A DNA stretch of 64,000 nt, taken from contig OX465286.1 in assembly GCA_949987705.1 (NCBI GenBank), positions 21,279,676 through 21,343,675 on the forward strand, read 5' to 3'. The notes below the pieces were generated by a model, which had not been told where the DNA came from, did no database searches, and saw nothing but the letters and a program-made list of their open reading frames with translations. Positions 10,096 through 20,421 of this stretch are shown piece after piece. The stretch's first letter is position 1. Every line of letters begins with the position of its first letter. The position numbers were made by a program, and so were the translations under genes. Source of the stretch: Thereva unica (lineage: Eukaryota > Arthropoda > Insecta > Diptera > Therevidae).

Positions 10096-10332
10096 GATGG
10101 CCTTGTGGAGGATTCTGCCCCATTTTGTCACCCCGGATTGTAATCTCGGATTACTTTCTCCAACGTCAGGTAGAAAAGGGGGCAGTCCATTGGTCTAGAC
10201 AGTGCTCCGGACATTTAAATCAGGATGCAATTAAGAAATTTTCTTCTCAAATAAGAAGTAAAGAAGGTAATGCAAAAAGTTATTCTATTGTGATCGAACA
10301 ATCACATCTGATCGCAGATAACGTCATTTTAA

Positions 10333-10665
10333 ATGTTCCACCGGAATGACACTTGTCATTGCGATGAAGCTGTAGATTTCATTTTGTTAGATGCAGAGAA
10401 TTATAATCAATATGAAACATACGCGGCGGGTGTTTTTGTCAGAGACTTAGTTCCTTTGAAAGTCGATAATGAAAATTATGATGAAAGTACTGGTAATTAT
10501 TTAATTTTGATTAAAGTATTGGTTGACAACGTTTTCTTAAACAATAATTTCACAGATGAGGCTTTTATAGACTATTATATATTCAAGAATAATATAGAGC
10601 ATTGTACCGATGGCAAGAATACACTTACACTTAAAAACGAGTTCTTTCTATTTTATAAGAATTAA
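10333..10665 (+). CDS. unassigned open reading frame, 110 residues
   Basis: The predicted product is acidic, rich in Asn, Asp and Tyr, with no recognised motif. The frame that overlaps its start (from about 10147, ending 10349) also reads as plausible protein (Lys/Ser/Ile-rich), so the two could be one gene broken by a frameshift. Neighbours are LINE fragments, so it may equally be transposon debris or chance. Confidence 0.25.
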   Translation: MFHRNDTCHCDEAVDFILLDAENYNQYETYAAGVFVRDLVPLKVDNENYDESTGNYLILIKVLVDNVFLNNNFTDEAFIDYYIFKNNIEHCTDGKNTLTLKNEFFLFYKN

Positions 10666-11279
10666 CCAAACAGGGCTAACTTTGGGTCCTTACATTGTCT
10701 TACACAAGTTATTTTTGATTTCTTTAAAGTTCATACCAAAACTACTTACATTGGGTGGCGTGAATAAAAACCGAGAGCAAGTGGTCACTCCATTTGTTTA
10801 GTGAATACTTAGTTTGTCGTGAATAAAAATAACCTTCGTTAGGTTTCGTTAAGTACTTCTCTCTGTCACTTCTCCATATAAAGTGAACACTTCATTTTGG
10901 TGTGAATAAAATTCAGTTTTTATGTTTGTTTGTGAGTGAACGCTCGAAAAAGTTGAGGGTAGTGGCGAGGAACTATAAAACGAAAATTGTGTGATGAAAT
11001 TGATTTTTGGATGAAATAGATAAAGAGATAAATATGAAGTAAAAAATTAAAAAGGAAACTTCAATTTAGAGGAAAATTACGTCAATTTGTTAAAATCATG
11101 CTTGATGGATAAAAGTTATGTGTGAGCACTAATTGCACTACGAAATTTATTTTTTGCAGGAATGGTTTTCTTTGCCTCTTTCATTTCTTCACGTGAAATC
11201 GGAAATTTGGTTCAATTTATCTGCTCTCGTGCATATAGCACTACACACCTCCGAAATTATTTTGCCGCTATATTCTTTA
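10666..11279. other. no gene recognised
   Basis: AT-rich. The phrase GTGAATAAAA recurs at about 10759, 10820 and 10901, suggesting a decayed direct repeat. Nothing else seen. Confidence 0.35.
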
Positions 11280-11700
11280 TACTAAGATTCCGGCATGGCG
11301 TTTACTTCATGGTGCATTGTCTGGTAGTAAGCTTAGCTCGAAGATAGAAAAAGGATATGATATTATTATTATTAGATGGTTATGAGTAATCATGCATGAG
11401 GAGGAGCGAGTGAGCCTTGGGGTTTAACTCTTCGATATTGTATGAGTTTTTTAGTAGCCGGGTGAGCCACAACAGTGTCGTAGTGTTATGCCTCCTGAAA
11501 CAAGAGAATACCGCTAACCAGCGGACCAAGGCTGTGACGCAGGCAGTACCAGACTACCAGGTGAACAAAGAGGTGCACCGTCCGCTAGGTGAAGATCCGA
11601 CTTAAGCGCGCTAGTGGTACCCTGTTATAAATGGGTTAAGCCGGGGGTGGCTTATTAAAGGCTTGTAAGGGCTACCCTTAAAATTATAACAAATCGTGGA
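11280..11700 (-). repeat. diverged LINE 3'-end derived repeat, copy 1
   Basis: On the minus strand 11400-11460 reads SYNIEELNPKAHSLLL, which parallels the end of the Jockey-like ORF2 at 1134-1230 (SYNIQAFKLRAHHHLL). The flanking 11300-11345 also parallels its 3' UTR (CATGGTGCAATGTCTAGCAG). A second copy of this repeat, including the part at 11480-11680 (GGCTGTGACGCAGGCA), occurs at 36520-38590, where it is interrupted. Confidence 0.55.
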
Positions 11701-11981
11701 TTATGCCTAAGGGGAAACTACGATAAAAAATGCGCCTTCGGTGATACCTATATTATGCAAAATATAAATTCGAAAACTTTTCAAACGCAATATTTTACGA
11801 AGTCTCACACGTAAGAAAGAAAGGGGCGTTTGTGAAGAAAATTCCATGATTTACAATTTTTGTTATAATAATTTTTGCGACAAACTTTACCATTCAAGAG
11901 ATATTTGTTTGTGTCCCTTGGACTTTAGAAAATTTTGCGAAGCAAGCTTGATAGATGGGGCTGTATGTATATATATTGTGG

Positions 11982-12416
11982 TTAAATTGTGCTTCCATTT
12001 GAACGTTTCGTTGTCCTACAGGTGATTTGATTGGTCTCAGTAAGTCGAGCGTTGTTCTCAGCTTCTGCTGGTGATTTTATTTCTGGTACATTATAGTTTG
12101 GTGTTGTGCGGTATACTCCTGAGAAAGTGCCAAGAATTGTCTGTATGTCCTCTTCCTCCTTTAATTTCTTTTTAAAGTATCGACAAAGCTCTCTACCTGT
12201 CCATTTGCCTGAGGGTGTATTGCAAATGTGGTTCTTGTTGTTTTCTTTGCAAAACGATGCGAATAAACCCGACGTAAATTGAGTGCCATTGTCGCTAACT
12301 ATTGTTTCGGGTATTCCATGTCGCACGAATAATTGCCGCAGTACTTTAACAGTCGCTTCAGAAGTTGTAGATGACATAACAAACATTTCCGGATACTTGC
12401 TAAAAGGATCCACCAC
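11982..12416 (-). pseudogene. integrase core, degenerate
   Basis: The 144-residue reading starts inside the DDE core. It contains VDPFSKYPEMFVM and, at about residue 41, SDNGTQFTS with the second catalytic Asp. A later stretch matches TPSGKWTGRE where functional enzymes have HPxxNGxxER, so the third catalytic Glu region is shifted or altered. The region upstream carries the zinc-binding part in another frame. Confidence 0.7.
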
Positions 12417-12626
12417 TACTAAGAAGTTATTTCCTCTATGTGGCCCTGCATAATCGATATTGATTCTCTGCCAAGCTGAGTAGCCTGTCTCTACGAATAC
12501 AGTGTTGTTTTAATCGGCAGTTTCGCCGCTGCTCTACAGTTGGTGCAATTTTAAACATTTGTTTTAATTTTTTTTATCCATAATTGACCAATAAATGTAT
12601 CCACGTGCCAACAATTTCAACCTTTG

Positions 12627-12827
12627 CTATCCTGGATGACATTCATGATATAATTTTAGGATTTTTCCTCTCAGCGAAGAATGGATGGTTATTTGGTCTC
12701 CGAATAAAAGACAATCTTTTTCGATTGTAAGTTGTTCTTGCCTCCGGTGATAATGTTGAAGATTGTGCCAATCTCGTTGTTGCTTCAGAGTGCCTAGAGT
12801 CCTCCATCCATTTGTGATAAAGTACAT
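12627..12827 (-). pseudogene. linker and integrase N-terminal region
   Basis: The 66-residue reading includes FGDQITIHSSLRGKILKLYHECHPG, the conserved approach to the HHCC zinc-binding domain of Ty3/gypsy integrases (R..IL..LH.GHPG). The first His is followed by CHPG in place of GHPG. The frame breaks at 12627. Confidence 0.65.
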
Positions 12828-12864
12828 CGCTCGCTGCAGGTCTTCATCTCCATTTGTTGCTTCT

Positions 12865-13377
12865 TTAATTCCATCGAATGTTACTGGAAGAAGACGAATT
12901 TTCTGTGTTAATATTCGTTTCGATATGGGCGATTACGATTTCTTCCTTTTCTAATTGTTGACCAATTAGACGAGACAGCGCATCTGATTGACCAAAATCT
13001 GTTGTTTTCTTGCATTCCAATTTAAAATTGTATGCGATGAGCGTTGCTGCCCATCTTTGTAAACGATTCGCGGTATGTACTGGGATGTCTTTTTTACAAC
13101 CGAAAATAGTTAATAAAGGTTTCTGGTCTGTCATTAGTACAAAATTTCTGCTAATTAACATTTTGTGAAATTTCTTGACCGCGAAAATAAATGCCAGGCC
13201 TTCTTTCTCAATCTGAAAATATTTTTCCTTTGCCGCCTTTAAACTTCGGGAAACATGAATTACTGCTTTCATTGACCCATCCGGGAATCGGTGTTGAATT
13301 ACTGCGCTAATGCCAAGGTTTGACGCGCCGGCTGCCACAATGATATTGTTCACTGGGTTATAATGTGTCAAGAGCAA
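12865..13377 (-). pseudogene. RNase H domain, Ty3/gypsy type
   Basis: The 170-residue reading holds the usual order: ASNLGISAVIQHRFPDGS, HVSRSLKAAKEKYFQIEKE with the catalytic Glu, and LMTDQKPLLTIFG with the Asp of the TDHKPL motif (here TDQKPL). The first catalytic Asp has been replaced (VAAGASNLG for the usual xxDASxxG). It continues through LQRWAATLIAYNF to SDALSRL. Confidence 0.8.
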
Positions 13378-13674
13378 TTCTGATTTAAGAATCTCTTTTA
13401 TGTTATTAAATGCCTTTTTACTTGGTGCTGCCCAGGTCTATTCTCGGTTTACTTTAAGTAACTCGTCCTATGGCTGTCTAATTATTCTCATATTGTTCAC
13501 AAATGTTTGGTAGTAATTAACCCTACCCAAGAAAGATCTTAGTTGATTAACATTCTGTGGAGCTGGCATTTCAATAATTTGGACTATTCTGGGTCTGGTC
13601 TTCTTCCATTGGCACTAATTATGAATCCCAAATATTTGATTGACTTCATACAGAATTTACATTTACATTCTAAG

Positions 13675-13896
13675 TCAGAACCCGAATTCTTTTATCCTTT
13701 GTAGGACTGTGTCGAGATGTGTCTTGTGCTCTTGTGCCGTTGCCCATGGGAGATCTGCTAACATGTTATCCATAATGGACTGGAATATGCCCGGTGCCGA
13801 CCTTACTCCGAATGGTAAACATTGGAACTCGTAGCTACCTAAATGTGTTGTGATTGACCATAGTGTTTTGGAGTCGTCGTCTAATTCTACTTGCAA
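13675..13896 (-). pseudogene. reverse transcriptase fragment, motif B region
   Basis: The reading includes the TTHLGSYEFQCLPFGVRSAPGIFQ-type region (motif B; F..LPFG..SAP.IFQ) and SIMDNMLADLPW. The catalytic YxDD of motif C should follow downstream but is not preserved in frame. Confidence 0.75.
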
Positions 13897-13998
13897 ATAT
13901 GCATCTGAAAGGTCTAGTTGTGAAAAACTTTGGCCACCATTTAAAGTTTTTTCAAAGATGTCCTCGGGTAAGTGCCTCGTTTAACCCTGTCGAAAAGT

Positions 13999-14382
13999 CT
14001 ATGCACTGCACAGACGTATTTGCTTAGTTGGTTTCTTAACTACCACAATGGGAGCTGCCCATTGAGTGTAACTCTTTGGTTTGATAATGCCGCTTGTCGG
14101 GAGCCGGTTGAGTTCTGTTTCTACCGCTCCATAAGGTATTGGTCTGGCTATACAGTAAACTGGTGCTGCGGTTGGTTTGAGTGTCAAACTCGCTTTTGCT
14201 TTTATGCATAATCCTAGCTTTTCTCTGAAAAGATTTGAAAATTTTGTTAATACTGACTGTCGAATTTGCCTTCCTTCTTCCCGTAATGAGCACGCATTTA
14301 TGTTTAGTTTTCCTTCAAATTGACTTCGAAAGCTGTCGAGAAGTCCGAAACTGTCTAATGTTTCGATGTCTAGCAGGTTCAA
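13999..14382 (-). pseudogene. reverse transcriptase N-terminal region
   Basis: The reading spans the protease-RT connection and RT fingers. RPIPYGAVETELNRL and TQWAAPIVVVKKP are the conserved approach to motif 1. Upstream it contains FREKLGLCIKAKASLTL, the usual F...LG...G...L pattern. It ends in RLCSA where relatives have RICGDF. An overlapping frame at 14036-14293 is a shadow. Confidence 0.75.
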
Positions 14383-14389
14383 TGACCCT

Positions 14390-15160
14390 TGTTGTGCAAC
14401 GTTAAACGTCTATTGCATTTCCTCTTCACTTATGCCGAACGTTGCTTTTCCTTTTCCTCGGAACCTGGATGTGGATCTGTCGAACATTATGCCCTTTTCT
14501 CCGCAGATCTGCAAGTTAGGTGATCCTATTCGTTGATAAGCTTCCCAATAAATGATGGAAATTTATGTCCCGCAGTCTACACAAAATTTTACTGGAACAT
14601 TATTCAAACTGATGGTTTTGTGTATCAATTTCGATTTTGAAACCATATTGATCTTTAGTGTCTAGGAGTACTGTATTTACCTTCATATTTCTGCTTAATG
14701 TCATTTTTCAACATTTAAACTCAAGATGACCCATAATTGAACATTATGCACATATGTATGTGCTTTTTGTATGGGCAATCTGTGATCCAATGCCATTCGT
14801 CGCATTTAAAACATGCTGATGGCGGTTTTCTACCATTGTATTTCTTTTGTTGGTTATCGTCACCCCTTTGTCTCTTTCTTGTTGATTACTGCAATTTTTT
14901 ATTTTGCCATTATTTCGTGTTCGTTTTCACTCGTCTTCTGACTTGGTCAGCCCTTTCAATCTTTCGTCAATTCTTTGAATTGAAATCGTTTTAACAACGA
15001 TTTCATACGAATAATATATTTTGCATACTCTTCATAATCCTGTCGTTGTACTCGCATACAATTAAATCGTTCAATGGCTAATGTTTGCTTTTTGCTAAAC
15101 AATGTTTGTAGGCTGAAATCAAGCTCTATTGGTTACTTTCGTAAACACCACTTGCTGTAT
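14390..15160 (-). pseudogene. gag C-terminal, zinc knuckle and protease remnants
   Basis: Short frames on the minus strand show a CCHC knuckle at about 14815-14775 (CFKCDEWHWITDC) and a protease-like piece at about 14610-14500 (NNVPVKFCVDCGT). In the protease the usual D-[ST]-G is altered to DCG. Frames are broken throughout. Confidence 0.55.
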
Positions 15161-15475
15161 TCACTGAATGTCTTTTGTCGACAATTTCGACATAATACAC
15201 TTAACTTTGTCTGTATCTCTCATGTCAGGTGCATTTATGTCCAGTGCATACTCGAACCACTTTAGCCATTCTTCGTAGCTGCTGTCTTCTTCCTTTGGGT
15301 CGAATACTGGCATGTCAATTTGTGAAATCCGTCCACGATTGCCTGGTTCTGCAAGTGAAGTGTTGGATCCTGCTGCCATCGGAGCTGGAGTATCAGGAAC
15401 ATGAGTTGCTGCTTGCTGTGCCAAAAAGGTTATAAGTGCATTTTGCCGTTTTGTGGCTTCTGTCAGCATTGCCAT
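15161..15475 (-). pseudogene. gag N-terminal part
   Basis: The 104-residue reading has an alanine-rich start followed by MPVFDPKEEDSSYEEWLKWF, the conserved gag entry of Mag-like elements (F.P....W..W..). It ends in KCIMSKLSTKDIQ, where relatives have L...LGxxxY. The start Met is at 15473. No LTR or primer site was seen upstream on this strand. Confidence 0.65.
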
Positions 15476-15606
15476 GAATTTTTTTTAAAATATTCTCCAT
15501 GGAATCCATTTTTTTCTGTCCTGTCCTTTTTTCCTTGGAATATTTGAACTCTAATATATCATAATTTATAGAAAAAATTGTCTGTCAGAAGCTTTATTAC
15601 AAAAAT

Positions 15607-15958
15607 TAAGTTTTAAAAACCGACTTCAGGAAAAAACAATCCCGTGATACACAAAAAAGGATGAAATAATTGTTTGTAATTCTTAACAACATTAAATCCA
15701 ATCAGAATGGATTTAGAATGAGGAATTACTTTTGAAGACGGTGCTAACACCTGGGGGTGATGTATTAAGGGCATAACCCTAACAAGGAAATGAAAACAAT
15801 TTTCGAAGCAAGAGTTAGTGCAATGAAAGTCACCTACCTCCTGGCATCGTCTTCAAAAGTGATTCTTAATTCCAAATCCATTTTGATTGGATTAATGTTG
15901 TTAAGAATTACAAACAATTATTTCATCCTTTTTTCCTGAAGTCGGTTTTTAAAACTTT
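15607..15958. mobile_element. MITE with long inverted repeats
   Basis: The left end AAGTTTTAAAAACCGACTTC is matched by the complement at 15938-15957. Arms of more than 100 bp share AAGGATGAAATAATTGTTTG, AATTCTTAACAACATTAA and CTTTTGAAGACG. The left arm has an extra segment (about 15632-15652) absent from the right. Length about 350 bp, non-coding. Confidence 0.8.
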
Positions 15959-17379
15959 ATTTTATTTCGTACTTTGTAGTCCATTCATTTTTTTTTGGGG
16001 CAATATAAAAAAAGTATTTTTTTAAGGTAGGTCTACACGGAACTATTTACTTGTGCAAATTGGCGTGCGTGAGTGAATTGGCACAAATAAATCGTTCTGT
16101 GTAAACTCAATGGGTTGGCTTGCGCTAGCCAAAATGTTTGGCTTGTACAAAATATGTCTCGGCTACAACCCTCAGCATGCGCATAGGTCAACGGTGATGT
16201 TCGACCACCTACTAAGTATAAATACACTTCGCGCCACTTGATTAGGTTCATCTAATATTTTCATGAAGAACACAAGTTAGCTACTTTAGAGAAAAGCAAT
16301 TAACAGAAAGGGAGGTCCCCCATCTTACCGGTTTAACCCATTATTGAAAATAAAAATAATAAAGAATAATTTTGTATTTATGCAAATATATTGGTTTATT
16401 TAACTGAACCTAATAAAGTGTCATACCTCAACTACCACTCAAGTAAAAATAACACCATTATTTAGATATCGGTCCAATTAAAAATCAATAATGGGTTTAT
16501 TCCACGAGAAATGCCAGCAGTATTCTCTGAAGCAGGCGCTAGTTTAGTGCTTTCAAAAAATTCTTAGCGCTTTTCAGCTTCGAAATAATTTTTTGAGCAA
16601 CAACTTTTGGAAATTAACAGACCATCTCGAATCCTTCGGATAGCTGTAGTGTACTGATATAGCAAAATCCGAAACTTTTGGATGGGAGGTACTCTTCAAA
16701 TTATTGCTCAAGAACTCAGATCCATTTTGTATTGGTTTTTTCCGAAAAAAATACGATTCCTAAAGTTTCAGATCGATGGGAAGTGATTTACGGATAGTTG
16801 CCGTACAATTTTGTTGAAAAAGGCAAATTTTTCGCGAAGGACGCGATTCTCTGAACTTGGATTGAAGTAACTTCAGCTGCATGTGCCCGATTTCAGCAAT
16901 GTATGTAAGTAATGTAAGATCTCCAAGCCAAAAAGACCACAAATTCAATCGGATGAATCGGATGTTCATCGTTTTCACTTTTTGAAGTATGGTAGCTGGA
17001 ATTTTACATAGATTTCAAGGTGCTTGATTTTTCAACATACAATAAGTTTGCATGGGACATATTTTTTGTTTCATATTTCTTACGGAAAAATTGTTTTTTA
17101 TCGTGCCGTTATATATTTGAAAAGTTCGCCCAATGTTGCCTATTTAACGTAAACCACCTCCACTCATAGTTTGAAGTCTATTATATGCATACACAGCTGT
17201 GATTATTCTGACGAAATTTTCAATGAAGCTTTAATACTGATAGAGGACTTATGAATATCAATCAACCACACAGTTCAAATTCGACATGATTCAGAAATGC
17301 TGTGTAAAACAGAGAGTTGGTGCGAGAACAGCAATTCAACGTGAATCAGCTAAAACATTTCGTTTAATCTCAGGCAAGA
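15959..17379. other. no gene recognised
   Basis: About 1.4 kb of AT-rich DNA. One open frame of 72 codons (16033-16251, minus) has no recognised motif. Nothing else seen. Confidence 0.4.
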
Positions 17380-17810
17380 CAGTTAGTTGCTGATCAATAA
17401 AATCCTACGACAAAGGAAATAGTGGGATTTTTTCCTGGATGCTACAGGTGGTACAGGCAAAACATGTCTTATCAATTTGATTTTGGCGTCGACTCGATTG
17501 CAGAATGAGATTGCATTTGCAGTGACATCAGCGAGAATTGCATCAACTCTACTTGATGGTGGACGTACAAGTGCATTCAGTCCGCAAGCCCCCATTGAAT
17601 TTGAACCAGATAGAAACATCTACATGTAACATCAGCAAAAATTTCAGTATTGCCACAGTCCTTAAAACGTGCAAAATTATAATTTGGGACGAATGCACCA
17701 TGGACGAATTGCTCGAAGCGCGTAATAGGGCTGTTATACCTGGACTCGACTCGGCAACTTTTGCTGTTATACCTCGATCAACGCCTGAAAATGAGCTTAA
17801 CGCTTGAAAG
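17380..17810 (+). pseudogene. Helitron-type PIF1 helicase remnant
   Basis: Plus-strand reading gives FLDATGGTGKTCLINLILAS, a Walker A P-loop in the context seen in Helitron helicases (FLDAPGGTGKTFL.N.IL). It continues as NEIAFAVTSARIASTLLDGG, another family block. After a frameshift the Walker B-like box IIIWDECTM appears at about 17680-17702. The reading frame has stops both before and after, and the Rep domain is absent. Confidence 0.75.
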
Positions 17811-18303
17811 CATCATACCTATGGCACAGTTTTGGAAAAAAAAAATCACGCTCCAACGGATATGCTATAAGATGCTTCTGGTCAAACATTTTCAAAAAAA
17901 TTTTTGAACGATGGAAATGGCGAAATTCCAATCGATAGCAGAACATTTTAGTATTTTATTTTTCAGAATCAAAAATACCAAAAAATGTCTCAATCGGAAA
18001 ATAAACGGAACCTATAGTGTGCACCAAAAGAATTGGAAATATAAACACAGGCGAGGAAATGACCGGACGTGCATTATAATTTCCTCTTCGAAATTCGTTT
18101 ACGGGCAAAAACACTCCCTCATAGCATCTGACCACGACAGGAGTGGCAGTGAAACCGCTGAATTGTGATTGGGGATATAAATGAGCGAGAGATTTGGGTT
18201 TTTAAATGAACGGAGTGACACTTTTCTTTTAGAATGTACTTTCGTGGTGGGATTTGAGACTCTCACTGCCCATCGATTTTGAGATTCCCAAATGTTTTAG
18301 CGC
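17811..18303. other. no gene recognised
   Basis: One open frame of 85 codons (17911-18168, plus) has a basic product without motifs. It may be further Helitron debris. Confidence 0.3.
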
Positions 18304-18350
18304 CCGCCATACTATTGGCTTATGGGTGCAGCGAGGCGCACCGGGTTCCA
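18304..18350. repeat. short repeat shared, inverted, with 40411-40441
   Basis: GGGTGCAGCGAGGCGCACCGGG occurs here in split form (GGGTGCAGCGAGGCG then CACCGGG) and as its complement at 40411-40441 (GGCCCGGTACGCCTCGC). A conserved GC-rich end like this is typical of Helitron-like non-autonomous elements, and helicase debris lies just upstream here. Confidence 0.4.
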
Positions 18351-18429
18351 ACTAGTGTTTAATATGAAACAAAATTCCCCGAAGAAAATTGATAAAAAAA
18401 ATTATTGTGACGATATATTGAAAAAAAAA

Positions 18430-18670
18430 GCACCGCGGGCCGAAGAATCGAGCTCGCACCCCACAGATCCCACTGACCAAAAGTGCGCTGTAATCCAGCC
18501 CTCTGCGCCATGGCAGATACTTAGGGCGGTTGACTAATATGATTATAAATCATTTCAGTAAGAAGAAAACGAAAAAATCGAGCTGCCCCGGCCGGAGCTT
18601 GAACCTGCAACGCTACACTCCGCTGGATCAAGGATCCGACGCTCTATCCTCCACCGGTCTTCTACAGGTT
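18430..18670 (-). repeat. two tRNA-like units: probable tRNA-derived SINE
   Basis: On the minus strand two tRNA-like segments follow each other. The first (about 18665-18590) has an A-box-like GGATAGAGCGTCGG and a B-box-like GGTTCAAGCTC about 40 bases later. The second (about 18535-18430) has TGGCGCAGAGGGCTGG and GGTGCGAGCTC. The stems are imperfect, so neither looks like a working tRNA gene. A T-run on each side would act as a terminator. Confidence 0.45.
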
Positions 18671-18977
18671 TTACTATAATAAAGTAATTCGTTCGGTGAT
18701 TATGAAATGTTCAGGTTGAGCTAATTTTAACAGTTTTTTATGCCTAACATCGAGCTCCTTTATCAGTATTACGAAAACATTGCACGGGACCACCGTGGGA
18801 AACTACCCTTTCAAACAAACAAAAAAAAAAGCAAAAAAGTTATTGAGTTACAAAGTTATGCGTGAACATGACCAAAGCATACCTACACGACGAATTAATA
18901 ACCTCCTCTTTTTATTTGAATTCGGTTAAAGACGGAACTTACCCCGTTTTTACGGTTGCCAACAGAAAACAACAGAC
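18671..18977. other. no gene recognised; possible 5' part of the LINE
   Basis: Lies immediately upstream of the LINE reading at 18978. Nothing coding was recognised. Confidence 0.3.
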
Positions 18978-19178
18978 ATGATTTCGATTCAGCAAGAAGG
19001 TCTTCCTACTGATCACAATATTCTGCTCAACTTGTACACAAAGTATCATGAGCAGTACCAAATAACATCCCAACAAGTAAAAAGGGACCTCTCCAGTTAT
19101 GTTTCGCACGTAAAATCTCTACATGTATCACAGCTCCAAAAAAGCCGTGATGAAATGCGTAGATATTATCGTCCCTAG
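18978..19178 (+). pseudogene. LINE reading upstream of the endonuclease
   Basis: The 66-residue reading is in the same frame as the endonuclease ORF that follows, and only the TAG at 19176-19178 separates them. It is basic and rich in Gln and Ser (KYHEQYQITSQQVKRDL). It could be the end of ORF1 or an N-terminal extension of ORF2 cut by a nonsense change. Confidence 0.4.
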
Positions 19179-19274
19179 CTAATTACTTCTCCAACGACTA
19201 ACCCAATCTCGACTCCTCACCCTAAACCAAGCCAACTGGAAGATATAAGGCTCTTCTATCACAACTGCGGTGGT

Positions 19275-20387
19275 ATGAGAGGCAAGGTGAATAATCTCTT
19301 TGTTGGCGCAAATTCGTGCCAGTTTAATATACTCGTGTTCACCGAAACATGGTTGAATGAGACTTTCCTAAATGAGGAGATCCTAGACTGCAGCTGGACT
19401 ATCTATAGATGCGACAGAGGCCACAATTCCTCCGGTCTAACAAGAGGAGGAGGAGTCCTAATAACAGTCAGAGACCCTTTAAATAGTGAACTCATAACTA
19501 CGAACGGTTCACAGTTTTTTAAACACATCTTCATACGTGTCAAATCCGGCAAGAAACACGTATTCATCGGTTCATTTTATATCCCCCCAAACCTGACGAG
19601 CGAGCCTATATATGACGATCTTCTGCATATCTTAGAAGAAGTCAATAAGACTCTTTGCAGCAACGACGACATATTCGTCTTAGGGGATTCCAACCGTCCA
19701 AATATTTCTTTTATCCCTGACGAGGAGGATAACCTTCTTCCTATCAATGTTATAAATCCTATCGATATAAATCTTATCGACACCTTTTACTCCAATGATT
19801 TACATCAAATTATCAGTCAACCAAATTCTTATGGTAATTGGTTAGATCTAATATTCACTAATTGTTATGAAGAGGTGAAAATTCTACTTGCTTCCAAAAA
19901 GGAGAACCTATTCAGTAATTCTATTCACCACTCTGCGTGGGTCTTTAAACTCAATTCTTCAATCCCCAAACACCACACAACATACAACAATACTGTTGTT
20001 TATGACTTTAAAAACGCAGACTTTGAAAGTATTTGCTCTGAATTATTCCTAGTTGACTGGGAACATAGGCTATCTGCCAATGATCTTGACGAGATAGTAT
20101 CTTGTTTCTATACCATCATTTTAAATACCATTGACAAATATGTACCCAAGATTATTAAAAGGGATAAATTATCGGAGCCGTGGCTTGACAGAAACATTCG
20201 ATCTCTTCGCAATCAGAGAAATAAACTGTATAACCAGATAAAAAAGAACCCTAATGTCACCGAGGAATTGAAACTGGAATACAATAGGTTAGCCTCAGAA
20301 TTTAATCTTAGGTCACGTGAGGCCTATACCGCATACATCAATTCCGTTGGAGATAGTATTATAAAAGACTCCAAAAAATTTCGTTAA
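19275..20387 (+). pseudogene. LINE ORF2 endonuclease and linker
   Basis: The 370-residue reading holds the apurinic-type endonuclease fold: FYHNCGGMRGK just before and at the first Met, VFTETWLNE with the catalytic Glu, RGGGVLI, VFIGSFYIPP, and LGDSN (canonical GDFN) at about 19680. The final signature SDHxxL reads as SIHHSAW at about 19920-19940, so the catalytic Asp is lost. Residues 240-370 are the linker to the reverse transcriptase (WLDRNIRSLRNQRNKLYNQ). The frame opens upstream of this Met, so the true start may be earlier. Confidence 0.75.
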
Positions 20388-20421
20388 TTTAAAACGAAAA
20401 ACATCAGGCTATGCCTCAACA

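Larger units (their letters stand above)
11982..15475 (-). mobile_element. degenerate Ty3/gypsy retrotransposon, Mag-like
   Basis: All parts lie on the minus strand in the order gag (15475-15160), zinc knuckle (about 14815-14775), protease (about 14610-14500), reverse transcriptase (14382-13675), RNase H (13377-12865) and integrase (12827-11982). The frame breaks many times. No LTR pair was found on either side. The RT region has the RPIPYGAVETELNRL and YTQWAAPIVVVKKP pattern of the Mag lineage (proteins often annotated as K02A2.6-like). Confidence 0.75.
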
